Positions 35,645-43,842 of a stretch of 64,000 nt of DNA are shown here, in pieces. The position numbers and the translations under genes were made by a program. The stretch comes from Burkholderiales bacterium (GTDB taxonomy: Bacteria; Pseudomonadota; Gammaproteobacteria; Burkholderiales; Burkholderiaceae). The DNA lies in contig JAMFSK010000028.1 in assembly GCA_026225235.1 (NCBI GenBank), positions 87,763 to 151,762 on the forward strand, given 5' to 3'. Positions within the stretch are counted from its first letter, which is position 1. The number at the start of each line of letters is the position of its first letter. Under the pieces are notes generated by a model, which was not told the origin of the DNA, did not search any database, and saw only the letters and a list, made by a program, of their open reading frames with translations.

Positions 35645-36076
35645 ATGGTCTCGTCAGTCAGCTCGACATCCGCCACTACCACGACCACGACTACCGCCAG
35701 CAGCGCCAACAATCAGTCGGACATCGCTGCGCTTCAACAGCAATTGACTGCTTTTGAGAAGCAGCTGACGGAGGCTGAAAAGACGGCCTCGTCGGTAACC
35801 GGCGCAGCGCAGGTGCAATTGCTCACGACGGAAATCGCGACGGTCGAAGCGCAGATTGCCCAGCTGAGTAGCGCGAGCACGGTTCAGACTACACAATCGT
35901 CGAAGGCCAATAACACAGCTCAAGCGGCGCAACAGTCCACCCAATCGACGAAAAAGCCATCTGATACCGATAGCGCAAAGACTGAGCAGAAGCACGCGCA
36001 CGAGAAAGACGGCACAAAGAAGTCGAAGAATAACGAGCTGAGCCTGGTTGGGACCGTGATCGACGTCCAGGTCTGA
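35645..36076 (+). CDS. FlxA-like family protein
   Basis: A 143-aa hydrophilic protein from the ATG at 35645, with a GGGGGA site 7 nt upstream. A Ser/Thr-rich N-terminus (residues 3-20) leads into a predicted coiled coil (about 22-78, DIAALQQQLTAFEKQLTEAE), followed by a Gln/Ser/Lys-rich low-complexity tail and a short hydrophobic C-terminal patch (LSLVGTVIDVQV). The layout matches FlxA-like proteins of proteobacteria, whose function is unknown. No flagellar gene is nearby. Confidence 0.7.
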   Translation: MVSSVSSTSATTTTTTTASSANNQSDIAALQQQLTAFEKQLTEAEKTASSVTGAAQVQLLTTEIATVEAQIAQLSSASTVQTTQSSKANNTAQAAQQSTQSTKKPSDTDSAKTEQKHAHEKDGTKKSKNNELSLVGTVIDVQV

Positions 36077-36243
36077 GAAACCCAGCGGAGCACGGAAGCT
36101 GGCGACGCGTTCGGAGAAAAGCATGGGTCTTCTAAAGACAAGGCTCGCGGTGCCGTTATACAGAGGGCATTCGGAGGCCTGATTTCTGTGGAATTCCTGG
36201 GAGTCAAGCCAAAACAACGAGCAGTGTAATTGCAGGCGAAGTG

Positions 36244-36807
36244 ATGATTCCGAGATTTCTTAAGGTGTGTGCTGTCAGCGCACTGCTTGTGTTTTCTTCG
36301 TTTGCATATGCGCAGAACGATGACAGCGCTGGATTTTTTACGCGTCTCTATTCGTCGTTATGCAAATTGGGTGTTCAGGATACGGAGGCACTTCGCTCAG
36401 ACCTGACGGCCAAGCACCTTCCTGAGCTACCTGCCGAAAAGGCCAAGCTCTTTTTGCCTGGATTTGACGGGCACGCTTGGCCGATTCCTCATAACGGCAA
36501 GCTCGGCGACTTTGTTCTCGCTTTGCCTTCCGGAAAGCATATTTGCGCGGTCTACGCGCGACGGGTCGACGTCCAGAGTGCCGAGTTGCTGTTCACCCAG
36601 TTCGTATCGAAGCCGCCTGCGCCGTTGGTTGTCGAAAAGCGCGGGGACTCTTATATGGAGACGGGACCGAACGGAAGGGCGCACACGGTCTCATACATCT
36701 GGTCCGTGCCCGGCGAAAACCGCAAGCTGCTGTTCGTCCTGTCGACAGCACCGTCGCCAGACGCTTTGATACAAGCGGTCAGTACAATATCCGTGATCGG
36801 CGAATAG
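36244..36807 (+). CDS. Hypothetical exported protein
   Basis: A protein of 187 aa from the ATG at 36244. A signal peptide is clear (about 1-22, ending FSSFAYA-QN), so the product is periplasmic or secreted. Two Cys residues (one near residue 38, one in HICAVYARR) could form a disulfide. No family is recognised with confidence. It stands between the FlxA-like gene and a convergent unknown gene. Its GC3 is somewhat lower than that of the neighbours. Confidence 0.7.
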   Translation: MIPRFLKVCAVSALLVFSSFAYAQNDDSAGFFTRLYSSLCKLGVQDTEALRSDLTAKHLPELPAEKAKLFLPGFDGHAWPIPHNGKLGDFVLALPSGKHICAVYARRVDVQSAELLFTQFVSKPPAPLVVEKRGDSYMETGPNGRAHTVSYIWSVPGENRKLLFVLSTAPSPDALIQAVSTISVIGE

Positions 36808-36842
36808 CCGTTTTCCCCGTCGTACTGTGCCTGCGCGCGAAT

Positions 36843-37562
36843 CTAGCTGAACTTGAGTTCGCCGAAGTCGAGTGAAACGAGCAGCGGTTCCGGTTCCTTT
36901 TGCATTTGCTCGTCGTAGGCATAAATGCGCCGCGTCGTAGGCATCATGATCCCCTGGAACGCCCGATAGTCCGTCGTGTAGTTCGCGCCGGTCGCCCCGC
37001 CGAGGATGTCGACGGTGTAGTCGTGACGCCGCATCAGCCCATCGGGTCCAAAATGCGTAATCTGTGTTTTGGTGTGACTGACGATGTAGTCCGGGAAAGT
37101 CACTTTAAGACACCGCCATGTCTCACCGTTTTCATGCCAGGGTTCGATCTCTTCGCTCTCAAACCCGGGATATGTGTAAAGAAACGGCGAGGTGAGGTAG
37201 GTCCACAGCGCTTCGCTCGCAAAATACGCGACGTGGAATTTGTCCCACGGCGTTTCACGCACGTGCCCCGCAAACGCGGTTCCAGGTTGATCGCGCGTTT
37301 CGACGACAATGCCGTCGAGCGTCTCCAACGTAAGTCGCCCCGGAACAAAGACGCTCCGTTTGTCGGGCGCGCCAAATGGCGTAATAGTGAGATGCTCGGC
37401 ATGCGTCTTGATCGTGAAGACCTTGTCCTTCAGAAGACCCGGTTGTTGCTTAAGATGCCAAATCGCTCCATCGAGGGATACGGACGCTTGCAGCTCCGTG
37501 AAGCTATTCCAGCGCTCGAGTCCACCATGCGCTTCGACGGCGAAAGCCAACAGATCGTTCAT
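36843..37562 (-). CDS. Conserved hypothetical protein
   Basis: A protein of 239 aa from the ATG at 37562, which has GGAG 6 nt upstream; an ATG at 37574 is also in frame. There is no signal peptide or membrane segment. Repeated beta-strand patterns rich in aromatic residues (PGFESEEIEPWHENGETWRC, ITHFGPDGLMRRHDYTVDIL) suggest a lipocalin-like or outer-membrane-lipoprotein-like beta fold, but this is only an impression. It begins AVEAHGGLERW, a motif common in this kind of unassigned proteins. Function unknown. Confidence 0.7.
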   Translation of the reverse strand: MNDLLAFAVEAHGGLERWNSFTELQASVSLDGAIWHLKQQPGLLKDKVFTIKTHAEHLTITPFGAPDKRSVFVPGRLTLETLDGIVVETRDQPGTAFAGHVRETPWDKFHVAYFASEALWTYLTSPFLYTYPGFESEEIEPWHENGETWRCLKVTFPDYIVSHTKTQITHFGPDGLMRRHDYTVDILGGATGANYTTDYRAFQGIMMPTTRRIYAYDEQMQKEPEPLLVSLDFGELKFS

Positions 37563-37682
37563 AGGATGCTCCATTCAGGAATTTAAGTGATCGGGTGAAG
37601 CGGTGCTTCGCTCAAACGAACGCTGCTTCCAGAATAGCTGGCGGACGCAGGGCGATTGTCGCGATGCGCGCAGCGGGTAACA

Positions 37683-37696
37683 ACCTATCTATAGGT
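37683..37696. promoter_or_regulatory. Small dyad upstream of the beta-lactamase gene
   Basis: ACCTA-TCTA-TAGGT, a perfect 5-bp dyad in the 220-bp region between the divergent unknown gene (start 37562) and the beta-lactamase gene. No adjacent ampR-type regulator is seen. Function unknown. Confidence 0.25.
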
Positions 37697-37782
37697 ATTG
37701 GTTTGTCAGATTCCTTGGCTCTTTTGCCCGCGTTGTAGACTGCACGTCGCCGGAATAAAGCAATCTGCAAAAGGGGTACTGC

Positions 37783-38796
37783 ATGAACAAAAAGATCATC
37801 CGCCTGGTGGCCGTTGTTTCTGCTGCGCTGATTTGTCTGTCGCCCAATGGTGAGGCTGCTCAGGACGTGGGTCAACGTACCGATTCGAGCGTGAACGTTG
37901 GTATGCAGAGTCGACTCGACGCGCTTGCCCAGCGGGCGACTCCGGGTGTGATGGGTATTGCGGTCGTGGATTTGCAGAGCGGCGCTCACTGGGAGGTGAA
38001 CGTCGATCGCGAATATCCGATGATGAGCGTCTTCAAGGCACCCCTCGGAGCCACCGTGCTCCATCAAATCGATCGTGGGCGACTCTCGTGGAATCAGACC
38101 GTAACGTTGACACGTACAGATTTGCGCAGCGGCGCGAGTGCCATTCGCGACAATTTCAAGGGTGAGCAAATGTCTTTCACGGTGAGACAGTTGCTGACCG
38201 ATGCGGTGAGCCATAGCGATAACACTGCCGCAGATGCGCTGGTAAAGCTCATCGGCGGGCCGCATGTAGCTACGGTTTTCCTGGCAGAGCATGGCATCAC
38301 TGGCATGCACGTCGATATGGACGAGGGGACCGTATCGGGAATCTTCAACAACTTAGGTGGCGCAAGTGGCCCGCTAGCGCATGAGAGTGCGGCCGAGCGT
38401 GACCAGCGGTTAAGAGGCGGCTACGCAGCTTATCTGGCCGATCCGCGCAACCGCGCGACGCCACAGGCCGCTGTTAATTTTCTCCGTTCGCTCTGGGCGG
38501 GGCGTCTGCTCTCTGCAGCATCGACGCACTACCTGCTCAAATTGCTTTATGCGCAAACTGTCCCGCGCCGTTTGAGAAACGGACTCCCTGACGGCACCCG
38601 ACTGGCCGACAAATGCGGGACATCCGAAACGGTATCTGGATTGACTGCAGCCTATAACGACATCGGCATCGTAACGAGTCCCGACGGGCACACGATTATC
38701 GTTGCGGCATTTCTGATGGCTTCGAAGGCCTCGCAAGCCGAGAGGGACGCGATGTACTCTGAGCTCGGTCGAGATGTGGCGGGTCTTCTGCAATAA
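37783..38796 (+). CDS. Class A beta-lactamase family serine hydrolase
   Basis: A 337-aa exported enzyme (signal peptide about 1-25). The class A elements are in order: S82-x-x-K85 (MSVFKAP), S145-D-N147 (SHSDNTAAD), and a probable general-base Glu181 in MDEGTVSG, aligned in place with the NEAQM Glu of PER-type enzymes. The third box is K277-C-G279 (DKCGTS) instead of KTG or KSG. About 40 residues (186-226) separate Glu181 from the following helix, more than usual. It is 337 aa versus the usual 290-300. It may hydrolyse beta-lactams, or be a related peptidase or esterase; no activity should be assumed. Confidence 0.85.
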   Translation: MNKKIIRLVAVVSAALICLSPNGEAAQDVGQRTDSSVNVGMQSRLDALAQRATPGVMGIAVVDLQSGAHWEVNVDREYPMMSVFKAPLGATVLHQIDRGRLSWNQTVTLTRTDLRSGASAIRDNFKGEQMSFTVRQLLTDAVSHSDNTAADALVKLIGGPHVATVFLAEHGITGMHVDMDEGTVSGIFNNLGGASGPLAHESAAERDQRLRGGYAAYLADPRNRATPQAAVNFLRSLWAGRLLSAASTHYLLKLLYAQTVPRRLRNGLPDGTRLADKCGTSETVSGLTAAYNDIGIVTSPDGHTIIVAAFLMASKASQAERDAMYSELGRDVAGLLQ

Positions 38797-38864
38797 AGGT
38801 GCAAGCCGAGGGTAGTCTCAGGCTCGCACAGTGGAGGATCTCCAGATGCACCGTGCGACACCTG

Positions 38865-39668
38865 TCATACGAGCCCGGCTGCCCTCACGATCAGAAACAA
38901 GCCTAAGCCGACAGCAGCGATTCCTATGGCTCGCGCAACACGCTCTCCGGCGGGGGCAAGACGTTCAACGGTGATGGCTGCCGTCACGACTGCCATTACG
39001 CGCACGTCCATGACACCGATGACGAGGAGGATCGCCGTCAGGCCGGCACAGCAGTAGCCACAGTGAAGGCCGAGTTTCAAGCCAAATCTCCAGGCCGCGC
39101 CAGCGTCGACAGGCAAGGCACGGCAACACTCCGGGGCCTCCCGGCAGCAAGCAAGCCGACGTGCCTTCCACACGGTGAACTGTGTGGCACCGGCAATCAG
39201 CACGACCACTCCGGCCGCCATCGGAACTGCACGGGCCAGCGCCGGCAGCCGCATCTCGATCGCCGCCAGCACGACGCCCAGCGGAAACGCGGCCGTTCCG
39301 AATACAGTCCAGACGAAGAAATACCCCAAGCCCACGAGCGCCATCAGCCGGGCTCGGTGTGTCTCGCCCGACCCGTCGATGGCCTGGTGGTAGCGCCACA
39401 GCATGGGCGCCAGGGAGGGCAGCATCATCGCCACCATCATCACGACCCACATGCCGAGGAACGACGCCGCCGCGCGGGGCCATGTCTGTCCGGGCATCCG
39501 CATCCATGCCATCGACATCGACCAGCCACCGGGCATCGGCATCTCGCTCATCGCCGGCATCGACGCGCACCAGGCGATCGTCGCCGCGGCACTGATGGCA
39601 AAGACCAGTGCGGTGACGCCAAAGAAGGCTCGCTGGGACGTTCGCCCGGAAACCGTGCATTGCGACAT
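38865..39668 (-). CDS. DUF2182 domain-containing integral membrane protein
   Basis: A 267-aa protein with about seven hydrophobic segments. The DUF2182 signature is clear: a Met-rich WSMSMAWMRMPGQTWPRAA followed by MWVVMMVAMMLPSLAPMLWRY. Cys residues in WKARRLACCREAPECC and CGYCCAGL, together with the Met-rich part, suggest metal (copper) handling, which is often proposed for the family but not proven. GGAG sits 7 nt before the ATG. Confidence 0.87.
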   Translation of the reverse strand: MSQCTVSGRTSQRAFFGVTALVFAISAAATIAWCASMPAMSEMPMPGGWSMSMAWMRMPGQTWPRAAASFLGMWVVMMVAMMLPSLAPMLWRYHQAIDGSGETHRARLMALVGLGYFFVWTVFGTAAFPLGVVLAAIEMRLPALARAVPMAAGVVVLIAGATQFTVWKARRLACCREAPECCRALPVDAGAAWRFGLKLGLHCGYCCAGLTAILLVIGVMDVRVMAVVTAAITVERLAPAGERVARAIGIAAVGLGLFLIVRAAGLV

Positions 39669-39843
39669 CTCCTGTCTCCTGGTTGTGTCAATGGCAGACG
39701 CCTCGCACCGTTGTTCCTTAGTGGACTAGACGCGGAGCTCCGAGTTGAAGTCACTGCGGCCGATACAACGAGTGAGGGGTACTCGTGTGATAGATTAGTT
39801 GCGGGTATCGAAGCGTGGGAGTGACAAGCGTGGCGGGATTCAA

Positions 39844-41064
39844 ATGGACTCGCTGATCACGGCTGCGGCGCGCGCGCTTGCAACGGGCGACCCCTTCGGC
39901 GCGCTGAACTGGATCGCCCTGCGCGATGATGCGCCTGCGCTCGCGCTTCGAGGCATCGCCATGGCGCAACTCGGCGATCTCGTGCGAGCGAAGGCGCTCA
40001 TGCGAAGTGCCGCACGCGCTTTCGGGCCCAAAGAGGCGGTGGCCCGCGCGCGGTGTGTCGTCGCCGAGGCCGAGATCGCGCTGGTCTCGCGTGACCTGGG
40101 CTGGCCTACGAAGTCACTCGACGCCGCACGTCTGACGCTCGAAGCACACGGCGACCGGGTGAATGCCGCGCATGCGCGGTTCCTCGAGATCCGTCGCCTT
40201 CTGCTGATCGGGTGTCTTGACGAGGCCGAGCGGACGCTCGCCGAACTCGATCCCACGCCGTTTCCACCCGCTTCGAGAGTCGCCCACGAGCTGGTCGTGG
40301 CGGGCATCGAGATGCGACGCTTACGGACGAAACCCGCACGCGCGGCGCTCGCCCGGGCCGGGCACGCGGCACTCCGCGCGGGTATTCCCGGTCTGACAGC
40401 CGAGGTTGAAAACGCATCCCTCGTCTTGAACGCGCCCGCGGCGCGCCTCATTGCACGTGGCGATGAACGACTTCTCCTGCTTGAGGACGTTGAATCGTTA
40501 ATGGCGTCGAGAGCGCTTATCGTGGATGCGTGCCGCCACGTCGTACGTGAGGCGGGCACGATGATCTCGCTCGCCGGACGCCCGGTGTTGTTCGCAATCG
40601 CACGCGCGTTGGCCGAAGCGTGGCCCGCAGACGTGTCAAGGGAAGCACTCGTCACGCGGGCATTCCGGACGAAGCACATCGATGAGTCGCATCGCGCGCG
40701 CTTGCGCGTCGAAGTCGGAAGGCTTCGCAAGCTGCTTCAGTCGCAAGCCAGTGTGAGCGCGACGAAACGAGGGTTTGCGCTGCTGCCACACCGCGCGCCC
40801 GAGATTGTCGTGCTGGCGCTACCCGTCGACGAGGAGCATGCGGCGCTGCTGGCCTTCCTGGCCGACGGAGAGTCGTGGCCCAGCTCGGCCCTGGCGATCG
40901 CGCTTGGCGCCAGTCAGCGTACTGTGCAGCGCACACTCGACTCGCTTGCGACAGCTGGCAAGGTGCAGTCGTTGGGTCGCGGGCGCGCGCGGCGATGGAT
41001 GACACCGTCCGTACCGGGATTCGCGACAGCCTTGTTGCTCCCCGTTCCCTTACCCATTGACTAG
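39844..41064 (+). CDS. Helix-turn-helix regulator with TPR-like N-terminal region
   Basis: A protein of 406 aa from the ATG at 39844. Residues 1-235 are Ala/Leu/Arg-rich helical repeats resembling TPRs. About 240-320 looks like a SARP/OmpR-type winged helix (AGRPVLFAIARALAEAWP, then RLRVEVGRLRKLLQS and KRGFALLP). A second HTH lies at 345-388 (ALAIALGASQRTVQRTLDSLATAGKV). Two DNA-binding-like units plus a TPR array in one small protein is unusual. It is followed after 9 bp by a beta-propeller gene in the same operon. The target is unknown. There is no strong ribosome site. Confidence 0.75.
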   Translation: MDSLITAAARALATGDPFGALNWIALRDDAPALALRGIAMAQLGDLVRAKALMRSAARAFGPKEAVARARCVVAEAEIALVSRDLGWPTKSLDAARLTLEAHGDRVNAAHARFLEIRRLLLIGCLDEAERTLAELDPTPFPPASRVAHELVVAGIEMRRLRTKPARAALARAGHAALRAGIPGLTAEVENASLVLNAPAARLIARGDERLLLLEDVESLMASRALIVDACRHVVREAGTMISLAGRPVLFAIARALAEAWPADVSREALVTRAFRTKHIDESHRARLRVEVGRLRKLLQSQASVSATKRGFALLPHRAPEIVVLALPVDEEHAALLAFLADGESWPSSALAIALGASQRTVQRTLDSLATAGKVQSLGRGRARRWMTPSVPGFATALLLPVPLPID

Positions 41065-41073
41065 GATGCGAGC

Positions 41074-41763
41074 ATGAACCGATCAGCAGCCAAAATCGTC
41101 CGTGAGTTCGGCCCGTTTCCGGATGTCACTAGCGTGGGTGGGGTCACGTATGACGGTCAGCACGTATGGATTGCTGCTGGCAAGACGCTGCAGGCACTGG
41201 ACCCGGCGAACGGGGCAGTGCTGCGCTCGCTTGATGTCGCCGCCCAAGCAGGCACGGCCTTCGATGGGCAGTACCTGTTTCAGATCGCTGACGACCGTAT
41301 CCAGAAGATCGATCCGGAGACAGGCCAAGTGCTGGCGACAATCCCGGCGCCAGGCGGTGGCGGACGTGACTCGGGGCTTGCGTGGTCTGAAGGGACGTTA
41401 TGGGTAGGGCAGTTTCGGGAACGGAAGATTCACCAAGTCGATCCGGAGACAGGGACGATTCTCCGCACGATCAAGTCCAATCGCTTTGTGACCGGCGTGA
41501 CCTGGGTGGAAGGAGAGCTTTGGCACGCCACGTGGGAGAACGACGAGAGCGAGTTAAGACGAGTGGACCCTGGAACGGGTGAGGCGCTGGAGAGACTCGA
41601 GATGCCGCCCGGTGTTGGGATATCGGGGCTCGAGTCTGACGGCCGTGATGAGTTTTTTTGCGGAGGTGGAAACAGCGGGAAGTTGAGAGTCGTTCGTCGA
41701 CCTTCGCGCGATTCCAACACGGGCAGCGACTCCGACATTCCCGTCGACTCTACGAGCGAGTAA
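41074..41763 (+). CDS. Beta-propeller (Vgb/glutamine cyclotransferase-like) protein
   Basis: A 229-aa protein without signal peptide. At least four similar blades are visible: ALDPANGAVLRSLD, KIDPETGQVLATIP, QVDPETGTILRTIK and RVDPGTGEALERLE, each preceded by a strand such as EGTLWVGQF or EGELWHATW. These resemble Vgb lyase or quinoprotein-type propellers, though this one is short for a full six- or seven-blade ring and may dimerise. It starts 9 nt after the TPR-HTH gene, so the two probably act together. No enzymatic residue is identifiable. Confidence 0.7.
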   Translation: MNRSAAKIVREFGPFPDVTSVGGVTYDGQHVWIAAGKTLQALDPANGAVLRSLDVAAQAGTAFDGQYLFQIADDRIQKIDPETGQVLATIPAPGGGGRDSGLAWSEGTLWVGQFRERKIHQVDPETGTILRTIKSNRFVTGVTWVEGELWHATWENDESELRRVDPGTGEALERLEMPPGVGISGLESDGRDEFFCGGGNSGKLRVVRRPSRDSNTGSDSDIPVDSTSE

Positions 41764-41843
41764 GCGAAGCGGCTCTCAGCGCGAAGAGGCAGGCAAAGAC
41801 CGAAACAAGCGACGCGACAAAGGGTGAATCACAGCGGACCGCG

Positions 41844-42632
41844 TCAGCTTGCCGAAGCAGGCACCGATGCAGTGCTTACAGCCTTGGCAGTGCTACCTGG
41901 AATGGGTTCAGGGGTGGTCATCAATGCTTCGATCTGTTTCGCGACCAGTTTCCCCATTCGGGACGCGTCGGCTTCCACGGTGGATCCGGTGTCTGCCGCC
42001 ACGCCGACACCCGTGCCGACTACAAGGGATCCGGCGCCTGCAGTGGGGAGGGCGCCCGGCATCTTGCCGCTTTGCGAATTCATATCGAACGCGAGAACCA
42101 CGGTCGAATGGCCAACAGTACTGGCGGACACTACGATGTGTGCCTTGATATCGCTTGTGCCGCTGCCAAAACCGATCATGACCCGCTTGGTCCTGTTGCC
42201 TTCGTCAATTGCCGTGAATTTGCCGTCTACCACCAGGATCGTTCCCGCGTTATTCGCGGTCGCGGTCCCTGCCTTTTCTGTCGTGATGTGCTCGTTTGCA
42301 AGCTCTCCGGTGAGCGCTTTGAAGAAGGCCGCCTGAAGCTGCTGAGCGAGCACCTGGGGCGTTGAGTCTTCGTCCGTTCCACTCCATTTCAGTCGGGTCC
42401 GGTGGAGGCGGGCGGCGAGGGAGTGATCCGTCGTGACATCGTCGATGGGCACCGCCAGGTCGTGAATCACCACTTTGTCAGGTTTCGGCAAGCCTTGAGT
42501 CCCGCGCTCATGTTCCAGCACTTCGACCTTGGCGCCCCCCGTAAGTACATTTCCAACGCTCTGCGCATTCGCCCCTTGAACCCCTAGAGCGGTCACGAGG
42601 AGTGCCGCAACTAAATTCCATTTCATTTTCAT
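41844..42632 (-). CDS. DUF4410 domain-containing exported protein
   Basis: A 262-aa protein with a signal peptide (about 1-23, GVQGANA-QS). The DUF4410 pattern includes DKVVIHDLAVPIDDV, AQQLQAAFFKALTGELA and TILVVDGKFTAIDEGNRTKR, then GFGSGTSDIKAHIVV. The C-terminus is Ala/Thr/Ser-rich. The family is probably periplasmic or outer-membrane-associated and has unknown function. It converges with the beta-propeller gene. Confidence 0.8.
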   Translation of the reverse strand: MKMKWNLVAALLVTALGVQGANAQSVGNVLTGGAKVEVLEHERGTQGLPKPDKVVIHDLAVPIDDVTTDHSLAARLHRTRLKWSGTDEDSTPQVLAQQLQAAFFKALTGELANEHITTEKAGTATANNAGTILVVDGKFTAIDEGNRTKRVMIGFGSGTSDIKAHIVVSASTVGHSTVVLAFDMNSQSGKMPGALPTAGAGSLVVGTGVGVAADTGSTVEADASRMGKLVAKQIEALMTTPEPIPGSTAKAVSTASVPASAS

Positions 42633-42870
42633 TCCCTTATGTTCATGGCACCTGCACTACCGATCCATGAACATCTTCGTTGGCGAGACGCTCGGGTGCC
42701 ATTGGGTTGCGATAAACGGTCGATAGGCGTCGTGAAACGACGCTGGCGGGGGCGCACTGCGGGTTGCCACTGCTGGACACCGTGTTTGCGACGCTTTGCA
42801 ACGGGCCAAGATCAATCGAGATTGGCTCGAGCTACCAACCGCGACTTGCGGTTTGCTTTGAGAGGCACAC

Positions 42871-43665
42871 TCAGTGTTTGAGATATCGCTGTGGCGTTTC
42901 GCCCATCGACTTCCTGAACATGGTGATGAAGGCGCTCGCGTTCTGGTAACCCAGTTCTGCCGCAATCGTGGCGACCGGCATTCCCTGAGCAAGCCGTGAT
43001 ACGGCCTCGACGAGTCGGAGTTGCTGTCGCCATTGACCAAAGGTCAAGCCGGTTTCGTCCTTGAAAAGCCGGGCAAGCGTTCTCTCGCTTGCGCCCACCC
43101 GATCACCCCACAAGCCCAATGGGTCCGTGTTCGCCGGCTTGGCGATCAGCAGCTCGCAGATCTGCCGCAGGCGCCTGTCTGTCGGCAGCGGGAGCTTGAC
43201 CCCGCTGGCCTCGGGCGCGGCCTTGATCTCACTGACCAACAAGGGGGCGATAAGCGGCGCGCGGCTTTCATGCGGAGACTTCTTGTCCTCCACCATCGCG
43301 GCAACCAGCGCTTGCAGTAGAGCCGAGATCACCAGGACGTGGCACTCCGGGCCGGTCCACGGTGCTGCGTCCCTTTCGAAATACACGCTGTGCATCGACA
43401 CGTTGCCGACCGCGTGCAGTTCATGGGAGACGCCCGGTGCGAGCCAAAGGCCTCGCTGCGGCCCGAGTGTCCAAACACCCACGGGTGTCTGAACCCGCAA
43501 CACACCCTGGGCACTAAATACGAATTGCGCTTCCTCGTGCATATGCCACGGCTCCCGGGCACCGTCCGGATAATCGCGGCGGCTCGCTACGAGAGGCCGC
43601 GAGAGAGGTCGAACGTGTCCACCCACGGGCCCCGTTTGCATGGGCTCGACCGGCAATCCATTCAT
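42871..43665 (-). CDS. AraC-family transcriptional regulator with cupin domain (NimR-like)
   Basis: A 264-aa regulator. N-terminal cupin: AREPWHMHEEAQFVFSAQGVLRVQ and APGVSHELHAVGN. C-terminal AraC HTH: GASERTLARLFKDETGLTFGQWRQQ and MPVATIAAELGYQNASAFITMFRKSMGETPQRYL. The build matches NimR/YqhC-type AraC proteins. It is divergent from the TonB receptor gene (177 bp apart), which suggests control of the siderophore operon; many iron-uptake receptors have an AraC activator beside them. This link is an inference. Confidence 0.9.
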   Translation of the reverse strand: MNGLPVEPMQTGPVGGHVRPLSRPLVASRRDYPDGAREPWHMHEEAQFVFSAQGVLRVQTPVGVWTLGPQRGLWLAPGVSHELHAVGNVSMHSVYFERDAAPWTGPECHVLVISALLQALVAAMVEDKKSPHESRAPLIAPLLVSEIKAAPEASGVKLPLPTDRRLRQICELLIAKPANTDPLGLWGDRVGASERTLARLFKDETGLTFGQWRQQLRLVEAVSRLAQGMPVATIAAELGYQNASAFITMFRKSMGETPQRYLKH

Positions 43666-43842
43666 ATCGATTCAGCCAAAAGATGTCTGTTTTGCGAAGT
43701 TTGTTGGCGATACTTTTCTACATTGCATCGCTTATCCTATTTTGCAGCGAAACAACGCCGACTTACCAGCAAAAATAGAAATGATTCGCAATCGCATTGA
43801 ATGAGATTTGCGACAATTAGCGCTAAGACGAGGATCGGATAG

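Noticed and set aside
43780..43798. Possible Fur box upstream of the TonB receptor (AATGATTCGCAATCGCATT)
   Set aside because: Only about 10 of 19 positions match the Fur consensus in the best alignment and the dyad is poor. Iron control of this operon is plausible but this site is not convincing.
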